A model generated the notes under the pieces. It had not been told where the DNA came from. It saw only the letters and a program-made list of their open reading frames with translations, and searched no databases. The translations under genes were made by a program, and so were the position numbers. This document shows positions 1 through 7,069 of a stretch of 7,246 nucleotides of DNA, in pieces. Numbering within the stretch: the stretch's first letter is position 1; each line of letters begins with the position of its first letter. The DNA is from Desulfobacterales bacterium (GTDB lineage Bacteria; Desulfobacterota; Desulfobacteria; Desulfobacterales; Desulfosalsimonadaceae), in NCBI GenBank assembly GCA_018224315.1, contig JAGTVF010000252.1, positions 1-7,246 on the forward strand, written 5' to 3'.

Positions 1-1585
1 CCGTACCCGCCTTGCGGATGTACTGCCAGGTCCGCTCCCAGGCGTGGATGAGCACCCCTCGCACCGTGGGCAGCCGGTAAGGGGGCAGTTCCATGATAAA
101 CGGGGTGGGCGCACCCCGGATGATGGTCTTTCTCAGCACCCAGGCCACGGCAAGTGCCCCGCCCCAGGACAGCAGAGTGACGGCGAACATCACCCAGGCC
201 TTGTGGGAGGCGAAAAACGCGCCAATAAGCAGGGCAAAGACGGGCAGCTTGGCCCCGCAGTTCATAAAGGGAACCGTGAGCAAAGTGGCCAGCCGCTCTT
301 TTGGGGATTTCAGGGTCCGGGCGGCCATGATGCCGGGCACCGCGCATCCGCCGGCAATACCGCCGGAGACGATAAAGGGCATCACTGAGCTGCCGTGCAG
401 GCCGAATACCTTAAAGACCCGGTCGAGCATGAACGCCACCCGGGCCAGGTAACCGGAATCCTCCAGGATGGTAATGCCCAGAAACATCAAAAGAATAATC
501 GGCACAAAGCCCAGTACGCCGCCCACCCCGTCGATGATGCCGGAAATCACCAGAGACTTGAGTACCCCTTCTGCCATGTGGGCGTCGGCCAGGCCCCGCA
601 GTGCGGCAAACCCGCTTTCCATCCAGGCTGCGGGCATTTCGCTGAAGGCAAAGGTAAAATGATAGAGCAAAAGCACCACCCCGGCCATAATAAAGGGCCC
701 GGCCAGACGGTTGATGAGCACTTTGTCGATCTGGTCTGAGAGATAGAGCCGGTTTTGCTCATTTTCCACCTCGATGACGCCCTGGCGGACAATGCTTTTG
801 ATAAACCCGAACCGATGATCGGCAATAATGGATTCGGCATCCGTGTCCAGGGTGCGGTTTAAGTGGTGGGCCACTTGGTCTGCGATCTGCTGGAGTTTTG
901 CAGAAAGCTGCGCGTCTGCCTGCCGCCCTGCGGAAACGATCTGCTCGTCTGCCTCCAGGTACTTAAGCCCCACCCATCTGGCCGGATAATATTGGGTTAA
1001 AAACCGATTTTCCGATATCATGGGCGCCATTTCAGCCAGTGCATTATCAATGTCATCGCCGTAGGAAATTTTCAGATCCTTGGGCCCGGCATACGTATCC
1101 GCAACATGGCCGGCAGCGGTCATGAGTTCCTTTTGGCCGGTACCGCTTCGGGCCACTGTGGGCACCACGGGCACGCCGAGAAGGGCCGAAAGCCTGGGGG
1201 CGTCAATGCGCACTCCGCGGCTTTTGGCCACGTCCATCATGTTTAGTGCAATGCAGACCGGCACGCCCATTTCAATAATCTGCAGGGTGAGATAAAGGTT
1301 TCTCTCCAGATTGGAAGCATCCACGATATCGACCACCACGGCGGGTTTTTCAGTGGCGATAAAATCCCGGGCGATAACCTCCTCCAAAGAATAGGCGCTC
1401 ATGGAATAGGTGCCCGGCAGATCCACCAGATGAAATTGCCGGCCGTTGATTTTGTAAACCCCGGTCTTTTTCTCCACGGTGACCCCGGGATAGTTGCCCA
1501 CCTGCTGGCGGGCCCCGGTCAGGGCGTTAAAAAGGGTTGTTTTGCCGGAATTGGGATTTCCGGCCAGTGCGATCGTATGTGTCAT
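1..1585 (-). CDS. feoB: Ferrous iron transport protein B (partial, C-terminus outside window)
   Basis: FeoB is the GTP-hydrolysing inner-membrane protein that imports Fe(II). The frame reads from ATG at 1585 to the left edge without a stop, giving 528 residues; complete family members are usually about 650-800. The N-terminal G domain shows G1 GNPNSGKTT (9-17), a G2 region GNYPGVTVE (30-38), G3 DLPG (55-58), G4 NMMD (115-118) and a G5-like VARSG (about 144-148). A helical linker follows to about residue 290, then membrane segments from about 298. Both Gate motifs carry their cysteines: GCAVPG around Cys414 and MNCGAKLP around Cys443. The start sits 6 nt after the feoA stop, and its ribosome binding site AAGGA overlaps that stop (TAAGGA), so the two are probably translationally coupled. 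I see nothing damaged in the visible part. Whether a feoC or small partner follows cannot be seen. Confidence 0.97.
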   Translation of the reverse strand, partial: MTHTIALAGNPNSGKTTLFNALTGARQQVGNYPGVTVEKKTGVYKINGRQFHLVDLPGTYSMSAYSLEEVIARDFIATEKPAVVVDIVDASNLERNLYLTLQIIEMGVPVCIALNMMDVAKSRGVRIDAPRLSALLGVPVVPTVARSGTGQKELMTAAGHVADTYAGPKDLKISYGDDIDNALAEMAPMISENRFLTQYYPARWVGLKYLEADEQIVSAGRQADAQLSAKLQQIADQVAHHLNRTLDTDAESIIADHRFGFIKSIVRQGVIEVENEQNRLYLSDQIDKVLINRLAGPFIMAGVVLLLYHFTFAFSEMPAAWMESGFAALRGLADAHMAEGVLKSLVISGIIDGVGGVLGFVPIILLMFLGITILEDSGYLARVAFMLDRVFKVFGLHGSSVMPFIVSGGIAGGCAVPGIMAARTLKSPKERLATLLTVPFMNCGAKLPVFALLIGAFFASHKAWVMFAVTLLSWGGALAVAWVLRKTIIRGAPTPFIMELPPYRLPTVRGVLIHAWERTWQYIRKAGT

Positions 1586-1591
1586 GAGTCC

Positions 1592-1825
1592 TTATTCCAC
1601 CTCCACTTCAATAAAATCGGCTTCGCTGTTTCTCAGGGTCAGGGTAAAGCCGGCGATGCGCAGGGCCACCGGGTCTTTTAAGGGTGCGCGGCCCTTGACC
1701 GAAAACTCGGTTCCCGGAACCAGCCCCATGTCCCGCATTCGGCGGCCCAGTTCACCCCGGGCGCGAATGGCTGCGATTTTTCCGGATTGCCGCTCTCTCA
1801 TCTGCCTCATATTGATTCGCTGCAT
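1592..1825 (-). CDS. feoA: Ferrous iron transport protein A (FeoA, SH3-like)
   Basis: This is a 77-residue cytoplasmic SH3-like protein that works with FeoB in Fe(II) uptake; the family is usually about 75-85 residues. The diagnostic core is visible: LGRRMRDMGLVPG (about 26-38), then the AP-x-x-DP and LRNSEA segments towards the C-terminus. The frame stays open further upstream to 1975. I chose ATG 1825 because AAGGAG lies 7 nt before it, family homology begins here, and the longer version would run through the predicted promoter. It is the first gene of a feoAB operon and is transcribed divergently from a DtxR-family regulator. A palindrome over its -10 element suggests metal-dependent repression. 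Confidence 0.95.
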   Translation of the reverse strand: MQRINMRQMRERQSGKIAAIRARGELGRRMRDMGLVPGTEFSVKGRAPLKDPVALRIAGFTLTLRNSEADFIEVEVE

Positions 1826-1866
1826 AAACTTGCTCCTTGAAAAGAATGTCGTATTAAGTTTTATTT

Positions 1867-1882
1867 GTTTGGTAAGCCAAAC
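1867..1882. promoter_or_regulatory. Putative DtxR/MntR-type operator (perfect inverted repeat)
   Basis: The sequence GTTTGGTAAGCCAAAC is a perfect 6-bp inverted repeat with a 4-bp spacer. It lies between feoA and a divergent DtxR-family repressor gene and completely covers the predicted feoA -10 hexamer. Operators of this family are commonly inverted repeats of about this size, and an AGG/CCT or GG/CC core flanked by A/T is typical. That this site binds the neighbouring regulator is inference. Confidence 0.6.
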
Positions 1883-1897
1883 TTTATTGCCTGTCAA
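1869..1897 (-). promoter_or_regulatory. Predicted sigma70-type promoter of feoAB
   Basis: On the minus strand there is a consensus -35 TTGACA (1892-1897), a 17-bp spacer and a weak -10 TACCAA (1869-1874, 3 of 6 matches). Transcription would begin near 1862, leaving a leader of roughly 37 nt before the feoA start. The strong -35, weak -10 and overlapping inverted repeat fit a repressible promoter. Confidence 0.5.
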
Positions 1898-1925
1898 CAC
1901 ATTATTTAATTTTTTTTCCTTTTGT

Positions 1926-1954
1926 TTGCCTGTGGCCGAAAAATCGGTTATAGA
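1926..1954 (+). promoter_or_regulatory. Possible promoter of the regulator gene
   Basis: TTGCCT (1926-1931) and TATAGA (1949-1954) are separated by 17 bp and each match the sigma70 consensus at 4 of 6 positions. A second -10-like TATAAA lies at 1955-1960. The site would place transcription about 25 nt before the start codon at 1985. This is a weak consensus-based prediction only. Confidence 0.3.
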
Positions 1955-1984
1955 TATAAAGGATTCACTGACCAAGGAGGGGCC

Positions 1985-2500
1985 ATGACAGGAGTCGATT
2001 TATCTGAAAATTTAGAAGATTACCTGGAAACCATCCTGGAGCTGGAAAAAACCCAGAAGGTGGCCCGGGTAAAGGATATTGCCGAAATGCGGGGAGTATT
2101 GCGGGGTTCTGTGACCGGTGCGTTAAAAAGCCTGGCCGAAAAGGGGCTGATCAATTACGAGCCTTACAGCTTTATCACCCTGACCCGCAAAGGTACGGCA
2201 GTTGCCGGGGAAATCAACCGCCGGCACCGGGTGATCAAAAACTTTCTCACCCATGTGCTCCAGCTCGACCCCCAGACCGCAGAAGACAATGCCTGCCGCA
2301 TGGAGCACGCCATGGACCGGGCGGCCGTGGACCGGATGGTGGCCTTTATCGATTACATGGACTCCTGCCCCAGAACCGATGCCAGCTGGCTGGAGGGCTT
2401 TGCCAAACACTGGCAGGGAAAGCAGGAAAACCGGCCGGACTGCAAAAACTGCATGGCCAGAAGCGCGGAAAAACATGTACAGGACAAAAAGAAATTATAA
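1985..2500 (+). CDS. DtxR/MntR-family metal-dependent transcriptional repressor
   Basis: This 171-residue protein has a winged-helix DNA-binding domain (about 8-75) and a metal-binding dimerisation domain (about 76-140). It lacks the C-terminal SH3 domain of long DtxR/IdeR proteins, so it is MntR-sized. By alignment from memory with B. subtilis MntR and C. diphtheriae DtxR, the likely metal ligands are Asp12 and Glu15 (as in MntR), His81, and Cys104, Glu107 and His108 (the CRxEH pattern of DtxR). The tail adds a C-x2-C pair (Cys153, Cys156). The frame is open upstream to 1922, but ATG 1985 has AAGGAGG 4 nt before it and starts at the family's usual N-terminus. Placement divergent from feoAB argues for Fe(II) sensing and repression of iron uptake. 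Mn(II) sensing remains possible. The family is certain; the metal is not. Confidence 0.92.
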   Translation: MTGVDLSENLEDYLETILELEKTQKVARVKDIAEMRGVLRGSVTGALKSLAEKGLINYEPYSFITLTRKGTAVAGEINRRHRVIKNFLTHVLQLDPQTAEDNACRMEHAMDRAAVDRMVAFIDYMDSCPRTDASWLEGFAKHWQGKQENRPDCKNCMARSAEKHVQDKKKL

Positions 2501-2524
2501 TTTCAGAATATTGCAGGAGATCAG

Positions 2525-3346
2525 ATGAGCCAGTATGAATTCTATGAGGTGATCAAAACCCCGCCGGTGGCATGGGTTTATCTGAACCGGCCGGACAAAA
2601 AAAACGCCATGAACCCGCCGGCCTGGAAAGAAAGCATTCCCATCTTTGAAGACATTGACAAGGATCCCGATATCCGGGTGGCCGTGATTGCCGGCCGGGG
2701 TCCGTGCTTTTCCGCGGGCATCGACCTGATGGGCATGGCCGGCGAAATGCCCGAATTAATGGATGCGGACCAGAAAGGCGGGGTCAAGTGGTCTCTTTTG
2801 AAAAAGATTTCCGCCATGCAGGACGCCATCAGCTGCATCGAGTGGTGCCGAAAGCCTGTTATCGCTGCCATTCACGGCCACTGCATCGGTGCGGGCTTAG
2901 ACATGGCAACCGCCTGTGATATCCGGATTTGTGCAGCTGATGCCGTGTTCTGCTTAAAAGAAGCGGCAATTGGATTTGTGGCCGACGTGGGTGTGCTCCA
3001 AAGAATCCCGGGGATCGTGGGCCAGGGCTATGCCCGGGAACTGGCTTATACAGCAAAAACCATTGACGCGCAAAAAGCCGCTCAAATGCTGCTTGTAAAC
3101 GAAATCTATCCGGATGCGGCCACTGTCATGGAAGGCGCTGAAAAACTGGCCGTACAGATTTCCGAAAACCCGCCCCTGGCCGTGCAGGCCTCAAAGGACG
3201 TGCTCAACTACGGAGCCGAAAAATCCGTGGAGGACGGTTTGAAATACGTGGCCTCGATGAGCGCCAACATCATTCCCTCAAAGGACCTGATGGAAGCCAT
3301 TGCCGCTTTTTCCGAAAAACGCAAGCCCGTGTTTACAGGGCAATAA
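2525..3346 (+). CDS. Crotonase-fold enzyme, probable delta3,5-delta2,4-dienoyl-CoA isomerase (enoyl-CoA hydratase/isomerase family)
   Basis: The protein has 273 residues, a typical single-domain crotonase length. The family binds acyl-CoA thioesters and stabilises an enolate in an oxyanion hole. Here the hole segments are CFSAGIDL (61-68) and GHCIGAG (118-124). The segment from about 126 to 160 is very like mammalian ECH1: Asp126, Glu146 and Asp154 have the same spacing (20 and 28 residues) as rat ECH1 Asp176, Glu196 and Asp204, the isomerase catalytic and polarising residues. The following ADVGVLQRIP is also ECH1-like. The expected job is moving double bonds during beta-oxidation of unsaturated acyl-CoAs; plain hydratase activity is the alternative. 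The start at 2525 has AGGAGA 4 nt upstream and lies 24 nt after the regulator gene, so co-transcription is likely. No targeting signal is seen, so it should be cytoplasmic. Confidence 0.88.
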   Translation: MSQYEFYEVIKTPPVAWVYLNRPDKKNAMNPPAWKESIPIFEDIDKDPDIRVAVIAGRGPCFSAGIDLMGMAGEMPELMDADQKGGVKWSLLKKISAMQDAISCIEWCRKPVIAAIHGHCIGAGLDMATACDIRICAADAVFCLKEAAIGFVADVGVLQRIPGIVGQGYARELAYTAKTIDAQKAAQMLLVNEIYPDAATVMEGAEKLAVQISENPPLAVQASKDVLNYGAEKSVEDGLKYVASMSANIIPSKDLMEAIAAFSEKRKPVFTGQ

Positions 3347-3361
3347 GGGCAAAGCCGTCAC

Positions 3362-4684
3362 ATGCGCATCTATATTTCAACGCTGGGCTGCGCCCGAAAC
3401 CAGGTGGACAGCGAGATAATGGGCGGCCGGCTATCTGCTGCGGGCCACGAGATGGCCGAACTGGCAGAAAACGCAGAGGTCATCATCGTCAACACTTGCG
3501 CCTTTATAGAGTCTGCCGCAGACGAGGCCATCGAGCAGATCCTGGAGTTGGCCGAATACAAGCGCCACGGTGCGTGCCAAAAACTCATCATTGCCGGATG
3601 CCTGCCCCAGCGCTACAGAGAGCAGACCGCAGAAGCGCTGCCGGAAGTGGATTTATTTCTGGGGACCGGGGCCTATGACCGGATTGCAGATGCGGTTGAA
3701 GACACCCAAATGGCAGGAAAATGCATCCTCCCCCCGCCAGAACAAACCGCCCTGGCCGGACCGGATACTCCCAGGACCCGGGCCCCGGGGCCGGTTGCCT
3801 ATGTCAAGATCATGGAAGGCTGCGGCAGGCACTGCACCTATTGCATCATCCCGGCCCTTCGCGGGCCTTTGCGCAGCCGGCCGGCCGCAGATGTGGCCGG
3901 CGAGGCCCGGCGTTTTGCCGGCCAGGGGGCGGCCGAAATTGTGCTGGTGGGCCAGGACACCACCTCCTGGGGGCTGGATCAGAACCCGCCGGGCCGGTTT
4001 GCCGATTTGCTGGGGCAAGTGGCACAATCCGTGCCCGACTGCTGGGTCCGGTTTTTATACGGCCATCCCGACAGAATCGGGGACCGGCTCCTGGATACCA
4101 TGGCTGCATATCCAAACATATGCCGGTATCTCGATGTCCCCATCCAGCATGCCAGCGGCCGGGTATTAAAACGCATGGGCCGCGGCCATGACAGAAAGGC
4201 GCTGGCGGCGATCTTTGAACGCATCCGCTCGGCCATGCCGGATGCGGCATTGCGCACCACGGTTCTGGTGGGATTTCCGGGCGAAACAGACGAGGATTTT
4301 GCCAGGCTGCTTGAATTCATGGAACAGGTGGCGTTTGATCACCTGGGGGCATTTGTCTATTCTGACGCCGAAGACCTGCCCTCCCACCGCCTGGACCGCC
4401 ACGTGCCCGCCCAGATCGCCCAGGACCGCCATGATGTGGTCATGATGCGCCAGGCAGACATCTCCCTTGCCAAAAACCGGGAGAAAATCGGCCAATGCAC
4501 GGAGGTTCTGGCTGAAGGCCGCGCAGAAGACGGTCGGCTCTGGGGCAGAACCCGGTTTCAGGCGCCGGAGGTTGACGGAATAACCTTTATCAACAACCCG
4601 GACAGATCCGCTGCCCCGGGCCGAATCATACAAGTTCGCATCACTGATGCAGATGAATACGACCTGACAGGAGCTGCGATATGA
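3362..4684 (+). CDS. rimO: Ribosomal protein S12 (Asp) methylthiotransferase RimO
   Basis: RimO is a radical-SAM enzyme that methylthiolates a conserved aspartate of ribosomal protein S12. The 440-residue length matches the family (E. coli about 441). An N-terminal MTTase domain (about 1-115) holds the auxiliary cluster cysteines Cys10 (STLGC), Cys46 (NTC) and Cys80 (AGC). The radical-SAM domain (about 143-365) has CxxxCxxC at Cys154, Cys158 and Cys161, in the context GCGRHCTYCIIP. The motif YLDVPIQHAS is RimO/MiaB-like, and a TRAM-type domain ends the protein. The start context, TLGCARNQVDSE, fits RimO better than MiaB. Only a distant AAGGG (about 12 nt upstream) serves as ribosome binding site, so translation may depend on the crotonase gene ending 15 nt before. 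The gene end overlaps the next start by 4 nt. Confidence 0.95.
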   Translation: MRIYISTLGCARNQVDSEIMGGRLSAAGHEMAELAENAEVIIVNTCAFIESAADEAIEQILELAEYKRHGACQKLIIAGCLPQRYREQTAEALPEVDLFLGTGAYDRIADAVEDTQMAGKCILPPPEQTALAGPDTPRTRAPGPVAYVKIMEGCGRHCTYCIIPALRGPLRSRPAADVAGEARRFAGQGAAEIVLVGQDTTSWGLDQNPPGRFADLLGQVAQSVPDCWVRFLYGHPDRIGDRLLDTMAAYPNICRYLDVPIQHASGRVLKRMGRGHDRKALAAIFERIRSAMPDAALRTTVLVGFPGETDEDFARLLEFMEQVAFDHLGAFVYSDAEDLPSHRLDRHVPAQIAQDRHDVVMMRQADISLAKNREKIGQCTEVLAEGRAEDGRLWGRTRFQAPEVDGITFINNPDRSAAPGRIIQVRITDADEYDLTGAAI

Positions 4685-5661
4685 GCGGGATGAAACAGCA
4701 GGTGCTGGAGAAAATCAATCCCGACCTGACCGCAATCGAGATGGCACTGGTGGAAAACCTCGACCCCCACCTTGACCTGGTCAAACAGACCGCCGGGCAT
4801 TTGATCTTTTCCGGCGGAAAACGCCTGCGCCCGCTTCTCATTGTGCTAAGCGCCAGAATCTGTGGTCATGAAAGCCCGTTTGTCATCAAATTTGCCACCA
4901 CATTTGAATTTCTGCACACGGCCACGCTCATGCACGATGATGTGATCGACGGCGCTGACATGCGGCGGGGCAAACAAGCCGCCCATCATCTTTACGGGGC
5001 GCCGGTCACCGTTCTGGTGGGCGATTTTCTGCTGGCCCGGGCCATATGCATTGCCGCTGAAACCGAAAATCCCAGGATCATCCGGGTGGTGGCTTCACTA
5101 ACCGAGCAGATGTCTGAAGGGGAGATCTACCAGCTCATCAAAAAGGGGCAGATCGATCTCACGGAAGCCGAATACATGGATATCATCCGGCGCAAAACCG
5201 GCGTGCTCATTGAAAGCGCATGCACAAGCGGCGCGATTCTGGCCAATGCCACCCAAACACAGGAAAACGCCCTGACTGCATACGGCAAACACCTGGGCCT
5301 GGTTTTCCAGATCGCAGACGACATCCTGGACTACACTGCGGATGTCGGGGAACTGGGCAAAAACGTGGGCGCAGACCTAAAGGAGGGCAAACTCACCCTG
5401 CCTGTGATCTATGCCCTGTCCAGGGCCGGTGAAACCGATCATGCGCGCATGAGAGCCATTATCAGCAATCCGGAGTTTACTGAAAGCGATTTTGCTGAAC
5501 TGCTGGGTTTGCTTGAAAAATACCAGGGAGTGGCCGATGCCCGGAAAAAAGCCCTGGATCACGTGCACAAGGCCAAAACCCAGCTTGAAGCATTTGCACC
5601 TTCGGCCACCCGGGAGATTCTGGAAATGATGGCCGATTATGCCCTCAACCGCTCATCATAA
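4681..5661 (+). CDS. Long-chain trans-polyprenyl diphosphate synthase (IspB/HepT type)
   Basis: This cytoplasmic enzyme extends allylic diphosphates with isopentenyl diphosphate to make the side chain of quinones, most likely menaquinone in an anaerobe. The 326 residues show GGKRLRP (45-51), the first aspartate-rich motif DDVID (86-90), MRRGK (94-98), the second motif DDILD (213-217) and the GKNVGADLKEGK segment after it, so all catalytic magnesium-binding motifs are intact. The fifth residue before the first aspartate is alanine (Ala81), as in long-chain synthases, rather than the bulky aromatic of short-chain FPP/GGPP enzymes. Exact chain length cannot be read from sequence. The start codon overlaps the rimO stop (ATGA) and has AGGAG 7 nt upstream. 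That arrangement favours translational coupling; in-frame Met4 is a less likely start. Confidence 0.93.
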   Translation: MSGMKQQVLEKINPDLTAIEMALVENLDPHLDLVKQTAGHLIFSGGKRLRPLLIVLSARICGHESPFVIKFATTFEFLHTATLMHDDVIDGADMRRGKQAAHHLYGAPVTVLVGDFLLARAICIAAETENPRIIRVVASLTEQMSEGEIYQLIKKGQIDLTEAEYMDIIRRKTGVLIESACTSGAILANATQTQENALTAYGKHLGLVFQIADDILDYTADVGELGKNVGADLKEGKLTLPVIYALSRAGETDHARMRAIISNPEFTESDFAELLGLLEKYQGVADARKKALDHVHKAKTQLEAFAPSATREILEMMADYALNRSS

Positions 5662-5676
5662 AGAGGATTGCGGACA

Positions 5677-5692
5677 GCCCCTGTTTTGGGGC
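5677..5692 (+). other. Short intergenic hairpin (GCCCC-N6-GGGGC)
   Basis: In the 74-nt gap after the polyprenyl synthase gene, GCCCC and GGGGC form a 5-bp stem around TGTTTT. No T-run follows, so a classical intrinsic terminator is not supported. It could attenuate or stabilise RNA between the two genes, or be chance. Confidence 0.25.
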
Positions 5693-5735
5693 CAATGTTG
5701 CGGTCCGGAAATGAGAAAAAAGGAAATCCATTGCC

Positions 5736-6962
5736 ATGAAACGTTTTGCCGCAAATCAAATCCGACCCGTGCATTTGTTGCAAACCGCGCTCTGCCTCTT
5801 GATCCTGCTGTTTTTATCTTCTCCGCTGACTTTTTGTGCGGATGCGGCCGATGCTCGCCAAACCATTGTCAGCTTCGGCCACAGCCGGATTGACAAAGAC
5901 ACAACAGCGGCCAAAAAAGAAGCCGTGTCCCGGGCACTTCTAAAAAGCGTGCAAAGCGCAGCTTTAAAAATGATGGCCAAAGATGATCTCACCGGCCACT
6001 TTGAGCTCATCGCCACGGTGATCGACACGCACCGTGACGGGTTGATTCAGGATTACAGGATATTAAAGGAATTTCAAACAGACAAAGCCTACCATGTGCT
6101 GGTGGAGGCCACGGTCTCTGGTCAGAAAATAGAAAAAGCCCTTGCCGATGCCGGCTTTGATCTCACCCCAAAGGACCTGCCGTCGGTATTGCTCATGGTG
6201 GCGGAAAAAAACTTTGATGACATCGGGTATAACTACTGGTGGAAACAAGGGTATGCAGATTTTTCCGAAGCGGTTGCCGAACCGGTGATACGGCAAGCTT
6301 TTTCCGGAGCCGGGTTTGACCTGATCTCCCCGGATCCGGACAGCGGCGCCCTCGATGATGAATTGCTGGCATCGGGCATGGCCGCAGAACCGGCCGACTA
6401 CCAGGCCGCCCTTGTGGCCGGACGCATGGGGGCGGATCTGGTGGTTTTGGGCCGGGCCCGGGTCAAAGCCCTGGAAAATCGGATGGGCCAGGGGGTTCGC
6501 AGCTTTAGGGCCGATATCCGGCTAAATGTCATTGACGCGGAAACCGGGGAAAAACTGGCCACTGTGACTGAAAAGGCGTTAAATGTCAGCGAGGATCCCG
6601 ACAAGGGCAGCAAAAACGCACTTGCTGATGCGGCCTACGCCGCTGCCTCCCAATTGTCAGAACAAAGCGTTTCCCTGTGGCGCAATATTGAAAAACGCAA
6701 GCAAACCTTTGAAATCCGCATCCGGGGGCAACGGATTCTGCCTTACCTGGAACGTCTGCGCGCAGCCATTCGCCAGCATCCCGGAGTCTCGGATCTGCAG
6801 ACCACCGAAATGACTTCGGCCAACGCTGTGCTGGAAATGCATTACACCCGGTCGGCCCAGCAGCTGGCCAACCATCTGCTGATGCAGTCCTTTGATGGCT
6901 TTGGCATCAATATCATGAAAATTTCTCCCAAGACCCTGCAGATCGAACTGATCCCCGGGTAG
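5736..6962 (+). CDS. Secreted protein with FlgT-like N-terminal domain, function unknown
   Basis: The protein has 408 residues. The N-terminus is a signal peptide: basic residues, a hydrophobic core at about 14-33, and cleavage probably after an Ala-Asp-Ala near 37-40. Cys34 follows a Phe, so a lipobox is unlikely. Residues about 41-130 resemble the N-terminal domain of flagellar assembly protein T: an alanine-rich helix after GHSRID, then RDGLIQDYRI (100-109) and alternating beta strands. Residues about 148-320 (with YNYWW at 165-169) look like a FlgT-middle or TolB-N-like alpha/beta domain. Residues 323-408 form a small beta-alpha-beta domain containing HPGVSDLQ. No flagellar gene is nearby, so a general periplasmic or outer-membrane-associated role is equally possible. 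The start has AGGA about 11 nt upstream. Transcription may continue from the operon before it. The signal peptide is well supported; the domain assignment is by eye. Confidence 0.8.
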   Translation: MKRFAANQIRPVHLLQTALCLLILLFLSSPLTFCADAADARQTIVSFGHSRIDKDTTAAKKEAVSRALLKSVQSAALKMMAKDDLTGHFELIATVIDTHRDGLIQDYRILKEFQTDKAYHVLVEATVSGQKIEKALADAGFDLTPKDLPSVLLMVAEKNFDDIGYNYWWKQGYADFSEAVAEPVIRQAFSGAGFDLISPDPDSGALDDELLASGMAAEPADYQAALVAGRMGADLVVLGRARVKALENRMGQGVRSFRADIRLNVIDAETGEKLATVTEKALNVSEDPDKGSKNALADAAYAAASQLSEQSVSLWRNIEKRKQTFEIRIRGQRILPYLERLRAAIRQHPGVSDLQTTEMTSANAVLEMHYTRSAQQLANHLLMQSFDGFGINIMKISPKTLQIELIPG

Positions 6963-6967
6963 GAAAA

Positions 6968-6980
6968 GCCGGCTCCCGGC
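6968..6980 (+). other. Small GC hairpin just after the FlgT-like gene
   Basis: GCCGG-CTC-CCGGC forms a 5-bp, 3-nt-loop hairpin starting 6 nt after the stop codon. No T-tract follows, so it is at most a weak transcription end or an RNA-protecting stem. Confidence 0.25.
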
Positions 6981-7026
6981 CCGAAAGTCAGGATGAAAGG
7001 CAGGATCTTGATGCAAAATGAACGGT

Positions 7027-7042
7027 ATTCATTTAAATGAAT
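7027..7042. promoter_or_regulatory. Perfect 16-bp palindrome, candidate operator
   Basis: ATTCATTTAAATGAAT is a perfect 16-bp palindrome about 170 bp upstream of the last gene. Its final T is the first base of a consensus -35-like TTGACA (7042-7047). The position suits a dimeric regulator, for example a TetR-type acyl-CoA sensor, but no regulator gene in the window points to it. I found no good -10 at 15-19 bp from the TTGACA, so the promoter itself is unproven. Confidence 0.35.
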
Positions 7043-7069
7043 TGACATTTATAAAATTATGCTTGTTTT

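Noticed and set aside
44..739. Plus-strand open frames opposite feoB
   Set aside because: They lie antisense to a continuous FeoB reading frame with intact family motifs and show no recognisable domain.
1936..1947. CCGA-AAAA-TCGG dyad inside the spacer of the possible regulator promoter
   Set aside because: Only 4-bp arms, unlike the 6-bp GTTTGG repeat; too short to support as an operator.
1826..1975. N-terminal extension of feoA back to an ATG at 1975
   Set aside because: The extension has no family similarity, crosses the predicted promoter and operator, and the internal ATG at 1825 has a strong AAGGAG.
3570..4250. Several long open frames on both strands within rimO, for example 3570-4169 (+) and 3846-4250 (-)
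   Set aside because: They overlap a complete, motif-rich rimO and have proline- and arginine-rich composition typical of off-frame reading of GC-rich DNA.
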